A DNA stretch of 64,000 nt from CBDCWO01 sp965223405 (GTDB taxonomy: Bacteria > Bacteroidota > Bacteroidia > Chitinophagales > Saprospiraceae). Below are positions 9,279-20,000 of the stretch, in pieces. Each line of letters begins with the position of its first letter. The first letter of the stretch is position 1. Below the pieces are notes generated by a model. That model searched no databases, was not told where the DNA came from, and saw nothing but the letters and a program-made list of their open reading frames with translations. The DNA is taken from contig CBDCWO010000006.1 in NCBI GenBank assembly GCA_965223405.1, positions 3,410,001 through 3,474,000 on the forward strand, read 5' to 3'. The translations under genes and the position numbers were made by a program.

Positions 9279-9332
9279 GAATTGGGACTATGGCCACAAG
9301 TTACAGTCTATCAAACTCAATAGTCCCAATTC
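9279..9332. repeat. 13-bp perfect inverted repeat
   Basis: GAATTGGGACTAT at 9279-9291 and its exact complement at 9320-9332 are separated by 28 bases. It lies just beyond the AhpD-like gene and could end transcription or stabilise a 3' end. No T-run follows, so an intrinsic terminator is not clear. Confidence 0.6.
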
Positions 9333-9381
9333 ATTCCCCTTACATATGCCATCCTATTAGTGCATGAAGACCTAAATTCAT

Positions 9382-9500
9382 CCGATACCAAATCTTGATC
9401 TTTCTGTGAATCTTATCGTTGGCGAACCCTTCCATAGCTAAGGCTATGCAAGAGAACCCCCGCCTCAATCTTCACAAAAATCTCTACGATTTATACCGTA
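9382..9500. repeat. dispersed intergenic element, copy A
   Basis: This stretch aligns along its full length, with mismatches and small indels, to 34700-34830. Shared blocks in order are CTTGATCTTT, ATCGTT, GAACC, a CCATAG..CTATG hairpin, AGAACC, GCCTC.ATC and AAAAATCTC. The central hairpin and dispersed occurrence in two intergenic gaps suggest a REP-like family. Confidence 0.65.
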
Positions 9501-9520
9501 GCAACTTAGTTCTTTATGCA

Positions 9521-10366
9521 TTAGTTTCCTAAAATCAATGGCAGACCTTCATCCCCGCCTCCTACAATAACCACTTTGGAATTTGGAGAATTGGCTAAGG
9601 ATAGGGTTGCCTCTATACCTTTATCTCTCAATATCTTATCCGAGAGACTTGCATTTAAAATGCGGTTGGCCTCGGCCTTGGCATTAGCTTCAATGATCTT
9701 TCTTTCTGCTTCTTTACGTTCTTTTACCAATCGGAATTCATATTGCAGAGATTCTTGCTCTTCCTTTAATTTACTTTCGATGGCATTACGTACGGTCTCG
9801 GGTAATGCGACTTCCCGGATTAAAACGGCATCCAGATTGATATGTTTTTCCGCTACAGCTTGACTGGTCGTCTGGAAGATTTCATCTTGAATAGCCTCCC
9901 GTTTGGTGGAATACAATTCTTCCGGTAGATACTTTCCAATTACTTCTCGGGTTGCAGAACGGATTTCCGGTTTCACTATTCGCTCCAGAAAATCTGTTCC
10001 AATCTCATCATGTAAGTAACCAATTTTGTCCGAAAGCGGATTAAAACGATAGGACAACTCGACTTTGATAGTCAAACCGTTCTTAGAGAGGACTTCCATC
10101 GTCTCGAAGGCCTCATTAATCCGGACATCATAGACATACATTTTGTTCCAGGGAGCTATGATATGGAATCCCTGACTATAGACATAGTCTTTTTTCAGAC
10201 CGCCGGCAAATCTTTTAAATATAACTCCTTTATGACCGGGATCAATCGTCAGAAATGTGGTACTGGTCAATATTAAAAAGCCTACAAAGACTAAAAAGGC
10301 GGCAATGGCATATTTGATAAATTTACCGCCACTTCCTAGAATATTTGGATCTCTTCGCGTTTGCAT
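9521..10366 (-). CDS. prohibitin-family (SPFH/Band 7) membrane protein
   Basis: 281 residues. A single N-terminal membrane span (about 16-36, KYAIAAFLVFVGFLILTST) is followed by a Band 7/SPFH domain that opens with IDPGHKGVIFKRFAGG, typical of prohibitins. A long charged helical region follows (LKEEQESLQYEFRLVKERKEAERKI.. split by alanine-rich turns), likely a coiled coil, and a short Gly-rich tail. Family proteins form ring-shaped membrane scaffolds linked to protease control and membrane microdomains. Length is normal for bacterial prohibitins. Monocistronic, 92 bases downstream of the divergent-side GT9 gene on the same strand. Confidence 0.9.
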   Translation of the reverse strand: MQTRRDPNILGSGGKFIKYAIAAFLVFVGFLILTSTTFLTIDPGHKGVIFKRFAGGLKKDYVYSQGFHIIAPWNKMYVYDVRINEAFETMEVLSKNGLTIKVELSYRFNPLSDKIGYLHDEIGTDFLERIVKPEIRSATREVIGKYLPEELYSTKREAIQDEIFQTTSQAVAEKHINLDAVLIREVALPETVRNAIESKLKEEQESLQYEFRLVKERKEAERKIIEANAKAEANRILNASLSDKILRDKGIEATLSLANSPNSKVVIVGGGDEGLPLILGN

Positions 10367-10458
10367 AATTATATTAAATTTTAAGTTTCAAGAATTAAAT
10401 AAATCTGGATCGATAAAGATTATAAAATTATATGAAGGTACAGAAAAATGCGACGAAG

Positions 10459-11448
10459 TTACTTCAATGACATGAATTGATTGGCTGAAGTGGCGATTAA
10501 TTCAACCGAAAGGTTGTGCATACAATTAAAATGTTTTTTAGGACAGTGGTCTTTTCCAAAACGACTACACGGTCGACATGAAAGTTGCTTATCTTCGATC
10601 ATGACAAATGGAATGGATTGATTGCCATAGTAGGGCCAGTATCCCATTTGAGATACCGAACCTCCCCAAATCGTAACCAATGGCTTTTTGAGTGCCGCTG
10701 CAATATGCATAAACCCAGTATCGTGAGAGACCACAACCTTGGACAAGTTTACTACCATTGCAGATTCCTGGATTGACAACTTTCCACACAGATTGTATAC
10801 TGGTTTTTGAAGTTGCTTTTGCAACCACAATCCTGTTTCCAATTCTGATGGACCGCCAATAATAACCATGGGATGACTGAATTGCATCATGACTTCAAGA
10901 AATTTTTCTTTGGGCATAACTTTTGTAAAATGGGCAGCTCCGATGACAAATACGCCGAAAGGTCTATCAGGCACTAAATTCTGTATTTTGCTCAGATCCA
11001 GATCGCGGTCAAAATGAAATTCCAATCCCTTATTATCGTTATGTACCTTTAGAGCAGTTAATGCGCCTAGATACCGGTCAACAATGTGCGAAGGATCTTT
11101 TGGGAACCTTTTTAATTTCACCATTTTCCATTTTTGGAAATTGTATTTTTGGTAGGACAATGTTTTGACAGTTCTCAGGTGGAGTCTGGTTTGGATGCTG
11201 CGAAGATTCAAATGCAGGTCAATGATGTAGTCATATTTTTCTTGTTTTAAAGCACCAATAACTTCATTTACAGATTTTTTTATAGAGTACACTTTTGTAA
11301 TATGTGGATTAGGCTTTAACAGTCCTGAAAAATTGGATTTCGTCAGATAGTGCACTTTCGCGTCAAGGTTATTTTGTAATACCCGGACCACCGGAGTAGT
11401 CAGCACAATATCCCCAAGAGAGCTAAATCGTATGACCAAAACCTTCAT
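10459..11448 (-). CDS. glycosyltransferase family 9 (heptosyltransferase-like)
   Basis: 329 residues with the GT9 N-terminal motif MKVLVIRFSSLGDIVLTTPVVR. The C-terminal nucleotide-sugar region has VVVSHDTGFMHIAAALKKPLVTIWGG and a Cys-containing tail (CRPCSRFGKDHCPKKHFNCM). The family adds heptose or related sugars to the lipopolysaccharide core on the cytoplasmic face of the inner membrane. Exact donor is not certain: Bacteroidota GT9 proteins often lack a confirmed heptose substrate. It stands alone rather than in a glycan cluster. Confidence 0.87.
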   Translation of the reverse strand: MKVLVIRFSSLGDIVLTTPVVRVLQNNLDAKVHYLTKSNFSGLLKPNPHITKVYSIKKSVNEVIGALKQEKYDYIIDLHLNLRSIQTRLHLRTVKTLSYQKYNFQKWKMVKLKRFPKDPSHIVDRYLGALTALKVHNDNKGLEFHFDRDLDLSKIQNLVPDRPFGVFVIGAAHFTKVMPKEKFLEVMMQFSHPMVIIGGPSELETGLWLQKQLQKPVYNLCGKLSIQESAMVVNLSKVVVSHDTGFMHIAAALKKPLVTIWGGSVSQMGYWPYYGNQSIPFVMIEDKQLSCRPCSRFGKDHCPKKHFNCMHNLSVELIATSANQFMSLK

Positions 11449-11510
11449 AGCACAAAGAAAGTAAGATTAGTTCAATATTCTCGGATAAAGCAATAATAGG
11501 ATATGATGTC

Positions 11511-13613
11511 TTACTCGATCACCACTTCATCGGCAAATATCCAACATGAGCCTCCAGTTCCCGGATGCCAATCCGGGCACAACTTATCTTGTGTACCGAT
11601 TACTTTGATGTATTTGGCTCGGACTCCTTGTAACTTAGAAGTAAATGTTTTGATAAATACTTCTGCATCCTGTCTTACTTCATTATGGATTTCTTCGATT
11701 AAGGTAAAATCTTCTCCATTTTCAGATGTTAGGAATTGCAATTTTGCTGGTAAAAATATCCAACTACCTTGATTCTGTAAGAAGTTGATAGAGACTTTTG
11801 TAATTTCTTTGGTTTGTCCAAGATCAAAGATGGCATTTAATTCCATCCCTTCGAATCCCAGCCATTTCCCGTCATTATACTGTTTGGACCCTAATTCACC
11901 ATCTGCCAAAGACATTTTGCCCAGACTTTGATAGTTTTCATGGGGAGGATTAACCAGATTGATATCTTTCACCAAAGCAGATTTTTTGAATTGCACTCTG
12001 GCCAGAGGTGAGCTTATTCGACCCGGTTGTTGAGCAACTACCCTTACTTCACAACTTTCGCGAATCAAAACCGGACCGTTGTAAATCACGCCAAAACGGG
12101 TTGGATCAGACCCATCTAATGAATATTTGACCAGAGCGGTGGAATCCGGAGTTGAAATGGTAAATGTTTGATTGTCATAAAACAGATATTGGCTACGCTC
12201 TGGCTGATCTGGAACCCTAATCACAGGCTTTTCCAGGACTTGCGCTTCCTTCCCTTCAATGCGCAATACCTTGATGGGTAAATTTGCTTCGTTAATCAGT
12301 TCTGGATCGGTAAGAGTGATACCTTGCTCCGGGTGAAAAGTATACTGAATTTCTCGATTTAATGATAGCAGTCGTATCTTACTGTTCTTATTCGGTTCTA
12401 TACTTTTCAATACAAGATTTGAGTCAATTCTACCTGAAACGAAGACATAATAAGTATTCTGAGATTTCTTTTTTACATATCGGATAGAATCCCCCTGGGC
12501 GTAAATTTTTATTCGTTCGGTTTCATAAATAGCTTCCTGATGGTCGTTCATCCATGTACCTATCGCATTAAGTCTTTCGATGCTTTCAACTGGGAAAGTG
12601 CCATCTTCCTTCGGGCCAATGTTTAATAAAAAATTACCACCTTTAGCTACTATGTCGGTTAGATTATACAATAAGGTATTTGTGGACTTCCAGTTGTCAT
12701 CAGTATGATTATATCCCCAGTGATTATTCATGGTCATGCAGCTTTCCCAATCCATAACATGTTCACCATGTTCGGGAATTTCTTGTTCCGGAGTACCAAA
12801 GTCACCGGCATACTCGCTGGATTTGGTCATTCCAGCCATGCCTTGCCGGCCTTTGTCCACCCGGTTATTGATGATAATATCAGGCTTTAGGTTGCGGACG
12901 TAGTCATAAAGATCAAGTCCCATTTCATGCGTCCAGGTTGACTCCCATTCTCCGTCAAACCATAATACGCCGATATCACCATATTCTGTGGTTAATTCCT
13001 GCAATTGATTTTTCATATATTGGACATACCGTTCATATTGAGCACCTGTAGTTGGGCGGTCCTTTTCCCATTCCCGGCGTGGCAGGTAGTCCGGATGATG
13101 CCAATCCATGATCGAATGGTAAAAGCATAATTTTATGTTATGTTTTACACAGGCAGCAGATAGTTCAAGCAAAATATCTCTTTGGAAGGGCGTAGACATT
13201 ACATCATAATCGGTGTATTCCGAATCCCATAGGCAAAAACCATCGTGATGTTTGCTGGTGATAACGATGTACTTCATGCCGGCCTGTTTAGCAGCTTGAA
13301 CCCATTCATCGGCATTAAAGTTTTGGGGATTAAATTGCTGGACAAATTGGTTGTACGTTTCCAAAGGGATTTGTGCTGTCGTTCTAATCCACTCTGCATG
13401 GTTGGTAGATCCCTGCCATTCGCCAGCTGGAATAGCATAAAGACCCCAGTGGATGAACATTCCGAAGCGCGCATTACGCCACCATTCCATGCGTTCATCA
13501 AATGAGGTGTCTTTGTCGCTTTGAAGTTTGGATTCACTTGTCTGACAAGCTGAAAAGAACAAAAGAATTGACAACAGGTAAAAGGTTAAAACGATATTGC
13601 ACTTCTTAGTCAT
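11511..13613 (-). CDS. alpha-L-fucosidase, GH29, lipoprotein with C-terminal accessory domains
   Basis: 700 residues. A lipoprotein signal ends at LLFFSAC with the lipid-bearing Cys23, so the enzyme is probably anchored to the outer membrane or periplasmic face. The GH29 barrel opens with WWRNARFGMFIHWGLYA and includes KHHDGFCLWDS. The probable nucleophile is Asp220 in VLWFDGEWE; the acid/base residue is not assigned. After the barrel come a small beta region, a chitobiase-type C-terminal domain (about 470-545; YSLDGSDPTRFGVIYNGPV) and a discoidin/F5-8C-like domain to the end, which probably bind glycan. It releases alpha-linked L-fucose from glycans. No SusCD pair or transporter is adjacent, so it is not in an obvious polysaccharide-utilisation locus. 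Confidence 0.93.
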   Translation of the reverse strand: MTKKCNIVLTFYLLSILLFFSACQTSESKLQSDKDTSFDERMEWWRNARFGMFIHWGLYAIPAGEWQGSTNHAEWIRTTAQIPLETYNQFVQQFNPQNFNADEWVQAAKQAGMKYIVITSKHHDGFCLWDSEYTDYDVMSTPFQRDILLELSAACVKHNIKLCFYHSIMDWHHPDYLPRREWEKDRPTTGAQYERYVQYMKNQLQELTTEYGDIGVLWFDGEWESTWTHEMGLDLYDYVRNLKPDIIINNRVDKGRQGMAGMTKSSEYAGDFGTPEQEIPEHGEHVMDWESCMTMNNHWGYNHTDDNWKSTNTLLYNLTDIVAKGGNFLLNIGPKEDGTFPVESIERLNAIGTWMNDHQEAIYETERIKIYAQGDSIRYVKKKSQNTYYVFVSGRIDSNLVLKSIEPNKNSKIRLLSLNREIQYTFHPEQGITLTDPELINEANLPIKVLRIEGKEAQVLEKPVIRVPDQPERSQYLFYDNQTFTISTPDSTALVKYSLDGSDPTRFGVIYNGPVLIRESCEVRVVAQQPGRISSPLARVQFKKSALVKDINLVNPPHENYQSLGKMSLADGELGSKQYNDGKWLGFEGMELNAIFDLGQTKEITKVSINFLQNQGSWIFLPAKLQFLTSENGEDFTLIEEIHNEVRQDAEVFIKTFTSKLQGVRAKYIKVIGTQDKLCPDWHPGTGGSCWIFADEVVIE

Positions 13614-13953
13614 ATTTTTGAGTTTTCTTTTAATTCCACCATTTTAGGATATATAATCCATTGAAGTGGTTTAAAAACAGATGTTAAAATGAGTTGTATT
13701 CGCTTGATTTTCAAGATGAAGCTCTTTTGGAGCCTTGCCTGCGGCAGACAGGATGCATAACCGTAGCTAGCGCCTCCGCTGAGTAGCTTCGGCGCTCGCG
13801 GATGGATCGAGAAAAAGCTGATATATTGAGACCTGCCTGAGGCAGTCAGGATCAATGGTATGCAAATCAATTAACAATTTGTTATTAAATCACTTCATTT
13901 ACAAATTATGCCCAATTTACGAACGGGATCATATATTTTTGTTGATTGTCGCA
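13614..13953. other. intergenic region with clustered palindromic repeats
   Basis: 340 bases between the fucosidase start and the terminator of the giant gene. An 86-codon minus-strand frame runs through the repeats but has no support. GC-rich palindromes are at 13735-13855; the rest is AT-rich and should hold the fucosidase promoter, though no confident match is seen. Confidence 0.6.
13735..13855. repeat. cluster of short GC-rich palindromes
   Basis: Two related imperfect palindromes, TGCCTGCGGCAGACAGGAT (13738-13756) and TGCCTGAGGCAGTCAGGAT (13834-13852), flank a GC-rich stretch containing GTAGCTAGCGCC, GTAGCTTCGGCGC and GGATCGAGAAAAAGC. GC content is far above the surroundings. The layout suggests nested REP-type elements; similar TGCCTGCGGCA palindromes are, to my knowledge, common between Bacteroidota genes. 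Confidence 0.6.
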
Positions 13954-13994
13954 TAAAAAAAAACGGTAGATGAGTTAACAACTCACCTACCGTT
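13954..13994 (-). terminator. intrinsic terminator of the 3760-residue giant gene
   Basis: 15-bp stem with one mismatch (13962-13976 with 13980-13994, loop AAC). On the reverse strand it is followed by a run of ten T (A-run at 13954-13963). It lies 40 bases beyond the stop of the minus-strand giant gene. Confidence 0.88.
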
Positions 13995-14033
13995 GATTTC
14001 AATTGGCAACGAAGGGTAAAATAATAATACTAA

Positions 14034-17000
14034 TTAATACACTTTTAGCATTTTAGTAGTTAACAGCAGATCTTCAGATCGAACCATTACTGTGTAAAGC
14101 CCGGACTTCAAACCAGCTATATTAGCGTTGATGAAGTTTTGACCTTTACGACCTTCCATACTGAAAGTTTGAACTGTATTTCCCTGAGAGTTAATGATTT
14201 CCACTTGAGCTTCTCGTTGTCGATCCAGTGTCACTGATATCGTGGTATAGAAAGCTACCGGGTTTGGTGATACGGATACATGACATTTTTCGTTTAAGTC
14301 ATTCAATCGCGTTCGTGGTACAGGAACTCTCTTATCAGGATCTGAATATTGGCCGAATTCGATGATTCGTTTACATTCATCAAATGCCACATTCAGGTAA
14401 TTCAATGTGGTGGCCAGATCTTCCAGATCTACATTGATGTTTTCACCAGCGAGAACCCGGTTGGTAAATCTAAATAGTGAATCAATATCCCACTTAGGTC
14501 CTACAGCATCAAATATTGAAGGAGGCAGGCAAACAGTATCTTCGCTTCCTGCCACTACCGGAGGATCTTCGGCCATACAATCAGACAGGTCGATTGTGAT
14601 GAAACAATGATCAATGATCCTGATTTTAGCAAAATTGGAATCTAACGCCATATTAAGAGCCATGGCCAAAGCTTCAGACGCTAATGTATTGTCACTTACT
14701 CCATTTGCAGCAAGTTGAATATTGGTAGCCCTACACTCTCTGAATCCACCATCTCCCTCTAAAAGAGGTGCTGATGGTCCTCCACCAGGTAATAAGTCAA
14801 TGATACAATGTTCGTCCCCATGAGTCGCGGTGAATGAGCGTTTGCCTTTGATACCTATGGTCACATCAGTTTGCAACAACATATGTCGTAATTGTTCGTA
14901 AGTATCTTTCCAGTAACAATTTTTCAAACCATCTGTTCCATAATATCTCAATGGCAAACTACACCCTTGAGGATCTCCACATTCAACGACGTAAACACAT
15001 TCGGATTCACAACCGATCTGATCTCTAATTATTACCTTGACCTTAGCTTCTCCAATTCCAGACTGCAGATCTACAGTGGCATTATATGGTGATCCTGCTA
15101 TAGACCAATCTCCGGAAACCACTTTCCATTCGTAGGTGTTTCCACCTCCACCTCCGTGAGCATGAGCCTCCAAAGTGATTTCTTCACCACACACCGCACT
15201 TGTCGGTCCGGTGATTGAACAGGTAAGTGGTTCCAGATGGACACAAATGTATTGAATATGCGCCGTTGTATTACCGCAAATATCCGTTGCCCTGTAGGTG
15301 ATTTCGTATCGACAAGCACCACAATTGAATTCAATGTATGGATCTTCCGACAACAGTGGAGCACATTGATCTATACTTTCAATCGGCTTGAATACCAACT
15401 GCCTGAATTCTGCCAGAGTCAAGGCCTCCTCTTCGCAATAGTCCTTCGGTGTAAATTCAAATACGGGAGCTCTGGTATCGGTAACCGAAATCTTCTGAAT
15501 ATGCTGAATCTTATTTTTGCAATCGTCAACAGCAGTCCAGGTACGAATGAGCTCATAAACAACCGGACATTGATTACTTACATTCTTTCTTACCTCTTTG
15601 AATTCAACGAATACTTCCTCGTCACAATTATCAATTGCGACTAGTCTACGTGGATCCGGAACTTCTTCACATTCATATCGCTCATTTCCTGGAAGTTCTC
15701 CAACCCAACGTGGTGCTTCGTTATCACCTTTTACTTCGAAGTATGTAGAACAGACCTTTTCACTACAGTCGTCTTTGACCTTGTAGGTGACCCATAATTT
15801 TCCACCCTTACATTCTAGTGGTGGTTCAAGATCTTCTAAACCGGATTCAATCACCTTTCCACATCCACCTTCATAGGTGAATCCTTCTAACCAATATTCG
15901 AAGATTCGAATGATTTCGTCTGGATCTGTACATTCTTTTACCACTTTCGGATCGGGACAGTTGATTTTTAATTCAGGTGCTGGAGTCACTATAAATGTAG
16001 CTTCACAACTTTCTGAATTACAGTTATCCTTAACCGTGTATTTCACGGTTACTTTACCTCCAATACAGACTTCAGGTATTTTGTATTCTCCAAAGTAAGG
16101 TTTTGGATTACATCCACCTTTATAAGTAAAGGTTTGGAGCCATAGCTTAAACTGTTCGTTTATATAATCCTGAGTATTACATCCGCTGACTTCCATATCC
16201 TTAGGACATTCCACTTTGATTGGCGGAGCTGGTGGTACAGTAAATGTAGAGTAACAAGTATCTGCATTACACTCATCTTTTACAATGTACTGTAGTTTGA
16301 ATATACCTCCTTTACAAAGATCCGGTTTTGGTGTTACCGTGGCAAATGCCTCTTCTACTTTACCGCAACCTCCTTTATATTTGAAAGCATTTCTCCAACG
16401 CTCAAAGAGTTGCTTATACTCTTCTTCGGTAGCACATTCTGCCAGGGTATAATCGGGAGGACAAATGGCAACCGGAGGCTTGGCCTCATGAATGTAGATG
16501 TAGCTGGTACATCTTTCGGTATTACAATAATCTTTTGCCGTATAAATCACCGCAAGTTTACCACCTTTACAAATATCCCAATCTCCTTCCAGCTTGAAAG
16601 AAGTTTTCACATCACAACCACCGTAATACTTAAATAGTGTTTTGTATCTCTCGATGATTTTTGCTAATTCATCTCTCGTGGTACATTCTTCCACTTTAAT
16701 ATCCTTAGGACATTCCACCTTAATAGGAGGTGCAGGAGGTACCGTAAATGTGGAATAACAAGTATCTGCATGACAAGCATCCGAAACCACATATCCAAGT
16801 TTGAACACACCGCCCTCACATAAGTTTGGTCTAGGTGTTACGGTGAAGAAACCTTCTTTTACATCACCGCAACCTCCTTTATATTTGAAAGCATTTCTCC
16901 AACGCTCAAAGAGTTGCTTATACTCTTCTTCGCTAGCACATTCCGTCAGAGTATAATCGGGAGGACAAATGGCAACCGGAGGTCTGGATTTCGGAATATG

Positions 17001-20000
17001 TATGTAACTGGTACATCTTTCGGTACTACAATGATCTTTAGCCGTATAGACAATACCAATTTTTCCACCCTTACAAATGTCAGAATCACCAATGATTTTG
17101 AAAGAAGTTTTCACCTCACAACCACCGGCATAGGTAAATTTGGTTTTATACTCTTCGATAATCTTCCTTAATTCCTCATTAGAAGTACACTCTTTTACCT
17201 TGATGTCCTTAGGGCAAGCCACTAAGATAGGAGGTGCAGGAGGTACCGTAAATGTGGAATAACAAGTATCTGCATGACAAGCATCCGAAACCACATATCC
17301 GAGTTTGAACACACCGCCCTCACATAAGTTTGGTCTAGGTGTTACGGTGAAGAAACCTTCTTTTACATCACCACAACCACCTTTGTATTTGAAAGCGTTT
17401 CGCCATCGATTAAATAGCTCATCGTACTTCTCTTTCGATACACAAATGTCTAAGGTATAATCGGGAGGACAAATGGCGACCGGAGGTCTGGATTTCGGAA
17501 TATGTATGTAACTGGTACATCTTTCGGTACTACAATGATCTTTAGCCGTATAGACAATACCAATTTTTCCACCCTTACAAATGTCAGAATCACCAATGAT
17601 TTTGAAAGAAGTTTTCACCTCACAACCACCGGCATAGGTAAATTTGGTTTTATACTCTTCGATAATCTTCCTTAATTCCTCATTAGAAGTACACTCTTTT
17701 ACCTTGATGTCCTTAGGGCAAGCCACTAAGATAGGAGGTGCAGGAGGTACCGTAAATGTGGAATAACAAGTATCTGCATGACAAGCATCCGAAACCACAT
17801 ATCCGAGTTTGAACACACCGCCCTCACATAAGTTTGGTCTAGGTGTTACGGTGAAGAAACCTTCTTTTACATCACCACAACCACCTTTGTATTTGAAAGC
17901 GTTTCGCCATCGATTAAATAGCTCATCGTACTTCTCTTTCGATACACAAATGTCTAAGGTATAATCGGGAGGACAAATGGCGACCGGAGGTCTGGATTTC
18001 GGAATATGTATGTAACTGGTACATCTTTCGGTACTACAATGATCTTTAGCCGTATAGACAATACCAATTTTTCCACCCTTACAAATGTCAGAATCACCAA
18101 TGATTTTGAAAGAAGTTTTCACCTCACAACCACCGGCATAGGTAAATTTGGTTTTATACTCTTCAATAATCTTCCTTAATTCCTCATTAGAAGTACACTC
18201 TTTTACCTTGATGTCTTTAGGGCAAGCCACTAAGATAGGAGGTGCAGGAGGTACCGTAAATGTGGAATAACAAGTATCTGCATGACAAGCATCCGAAACC
18301 ACATATCCGAGTTTGAACACACCGCCCTCACATAAGTTTGGTCTAGGTGTTACGGTGAAGAAACCTTCTTTTACATCACCACAACCACCTTTGTATTTGA
18401 AAGCGTTTCGCCATCGATTAAATAGCTCATCGTACTTCTCTTTCGATACACAAATGTCTAAGGTATAATCGGGAGGACAAATGGCGACCGGAGGTCTGGA
18501 TTTCGGAATATGTATATAACTGGTACATCTTTCGGTACTACAACGATCTTTTGCTGTATAGATAAGAGCCAATTTTCCACCTTCACAAATGTTCCAATCT
18601 CCTTTTAACTGGAATGAAGTTTCCACTTTACATCCACCAGAATACTTGAACAAGGTCTTGTATCTCTCGACTATTTTGGCGAGTTCATCACGCGTTGTAC
18701 ATTCTTTCACTTCAATATCCTTAGGGCATTCAACCTTGATAGGAGGTGCACCGATGATGGTGAATTTGGCATTGCACCAGTCAGAACTACAATCATCGGT
18801 GACTTTGTATTCCAATTTGATGACTTTACCCTCGCATTTTTCAGGTAGGGTGCCGTCGCCGATGAACATTTCGTTGACGTCACCACAACCACCGGTATAG
18901 GTGAATGAACTTCTCCAACGTTTGTAAGCGGCTTCGACATCATCTTTACAGGCATATACAGTTACATCGGGAGGACAAACCGCATCGATGGGTTTGGAGT
19001 CCTTGATGTAGATATATCTGGTGCATGAGGCTTTACAATCTTCACTTTCGTAAACGATGTAAGTAATGGCTATTTTACCACCGTCACATAGCGAGGCATC
19101 CCCTTCAACTTTAAAACGGGTTTGAGGATCACAACCACCACTGAAGGAGAACTTGGCTTTGTATTCGTAAATTATTTTAGCGAGTTCTTCTTTACTGGTA
19201 CATTCGTCAATGGTAATATCCTTAGGACACTCGACCACGATTGGTGGAGCCGGTTTGACGTGGATGTATCTTTCGCATTTACGATCTTGACATCCATCCC
19301 AGACTTTATAAGTGACTTTGATTTTACCACCAAGACATATATCGTATTGCGAATCATCGATCATAAACCGGGTACCTGGTTTACAACCACCTTTGAACGA
19401 GAATTCTTTTTTGTATTCCTCGATGATCTTTTGGAGATCTTCGGGAGATTGACATCCCTCGACGTATTTATCTCGGGGACAATTGAGTTCGAGAGGAGGT
19501 GCGCCGATGATGGTAAATTTGGCATTACACCAATCAGAACTACAATCATCAGTTACTTTATATTCCAATTTGATGACTTTACCCTTACATTTTTCAGGCA
19601 AGGTGCCGTCGCCGATGAACATTTCGTTGACATCACCACAACCACCGGTATAGGTGAATGAACTTCTCCAACGTTTGTAAGCGGCTTCGACATCATCTTT
19701 ACAGGTATATACAGTTACATCGGGAGGACAAACCGCATCGATGGGTTTGGAGTCCTTAATGTAGATATATCTGGTGCATGAGGCTTTACAATCTTCACTT
19801 TCGTAAACGATGTATGTAATGGCTATTTTGCCACCGTCACATAACGAGGCATCCCCTTCAACTTTGAAACGGGTTTGAGGATCACAACCACCACTGAAGG
19901 AAAACTTAGCTTTGTATTCGTAAATTATTTTAGCGAGTTCTTCTTTACTGGTACATTCGTCGATGGTAATATCCTTAGGACACTCGACCACGATAGGTGG

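Larger units (their letters stand above)
9225..9520 (+). other. intergenic region between convergent genes, holds two repeats
   Basis: About 300 bases between the AhpD-like gene and the prohibitin gene. It contains a 13-bp inverted repeat (9279-9332) and a copy of a dispersed element (9382-9500) that recurs near 34.7 kb. No convincing coding frame is seen. Confidence 0.7.

Noticed and set aside
13610..13870. 86-codon minus-strand frame upstream of the fucosidase
   Set aside because: Runs through palindromic repeats; no protein-like features.
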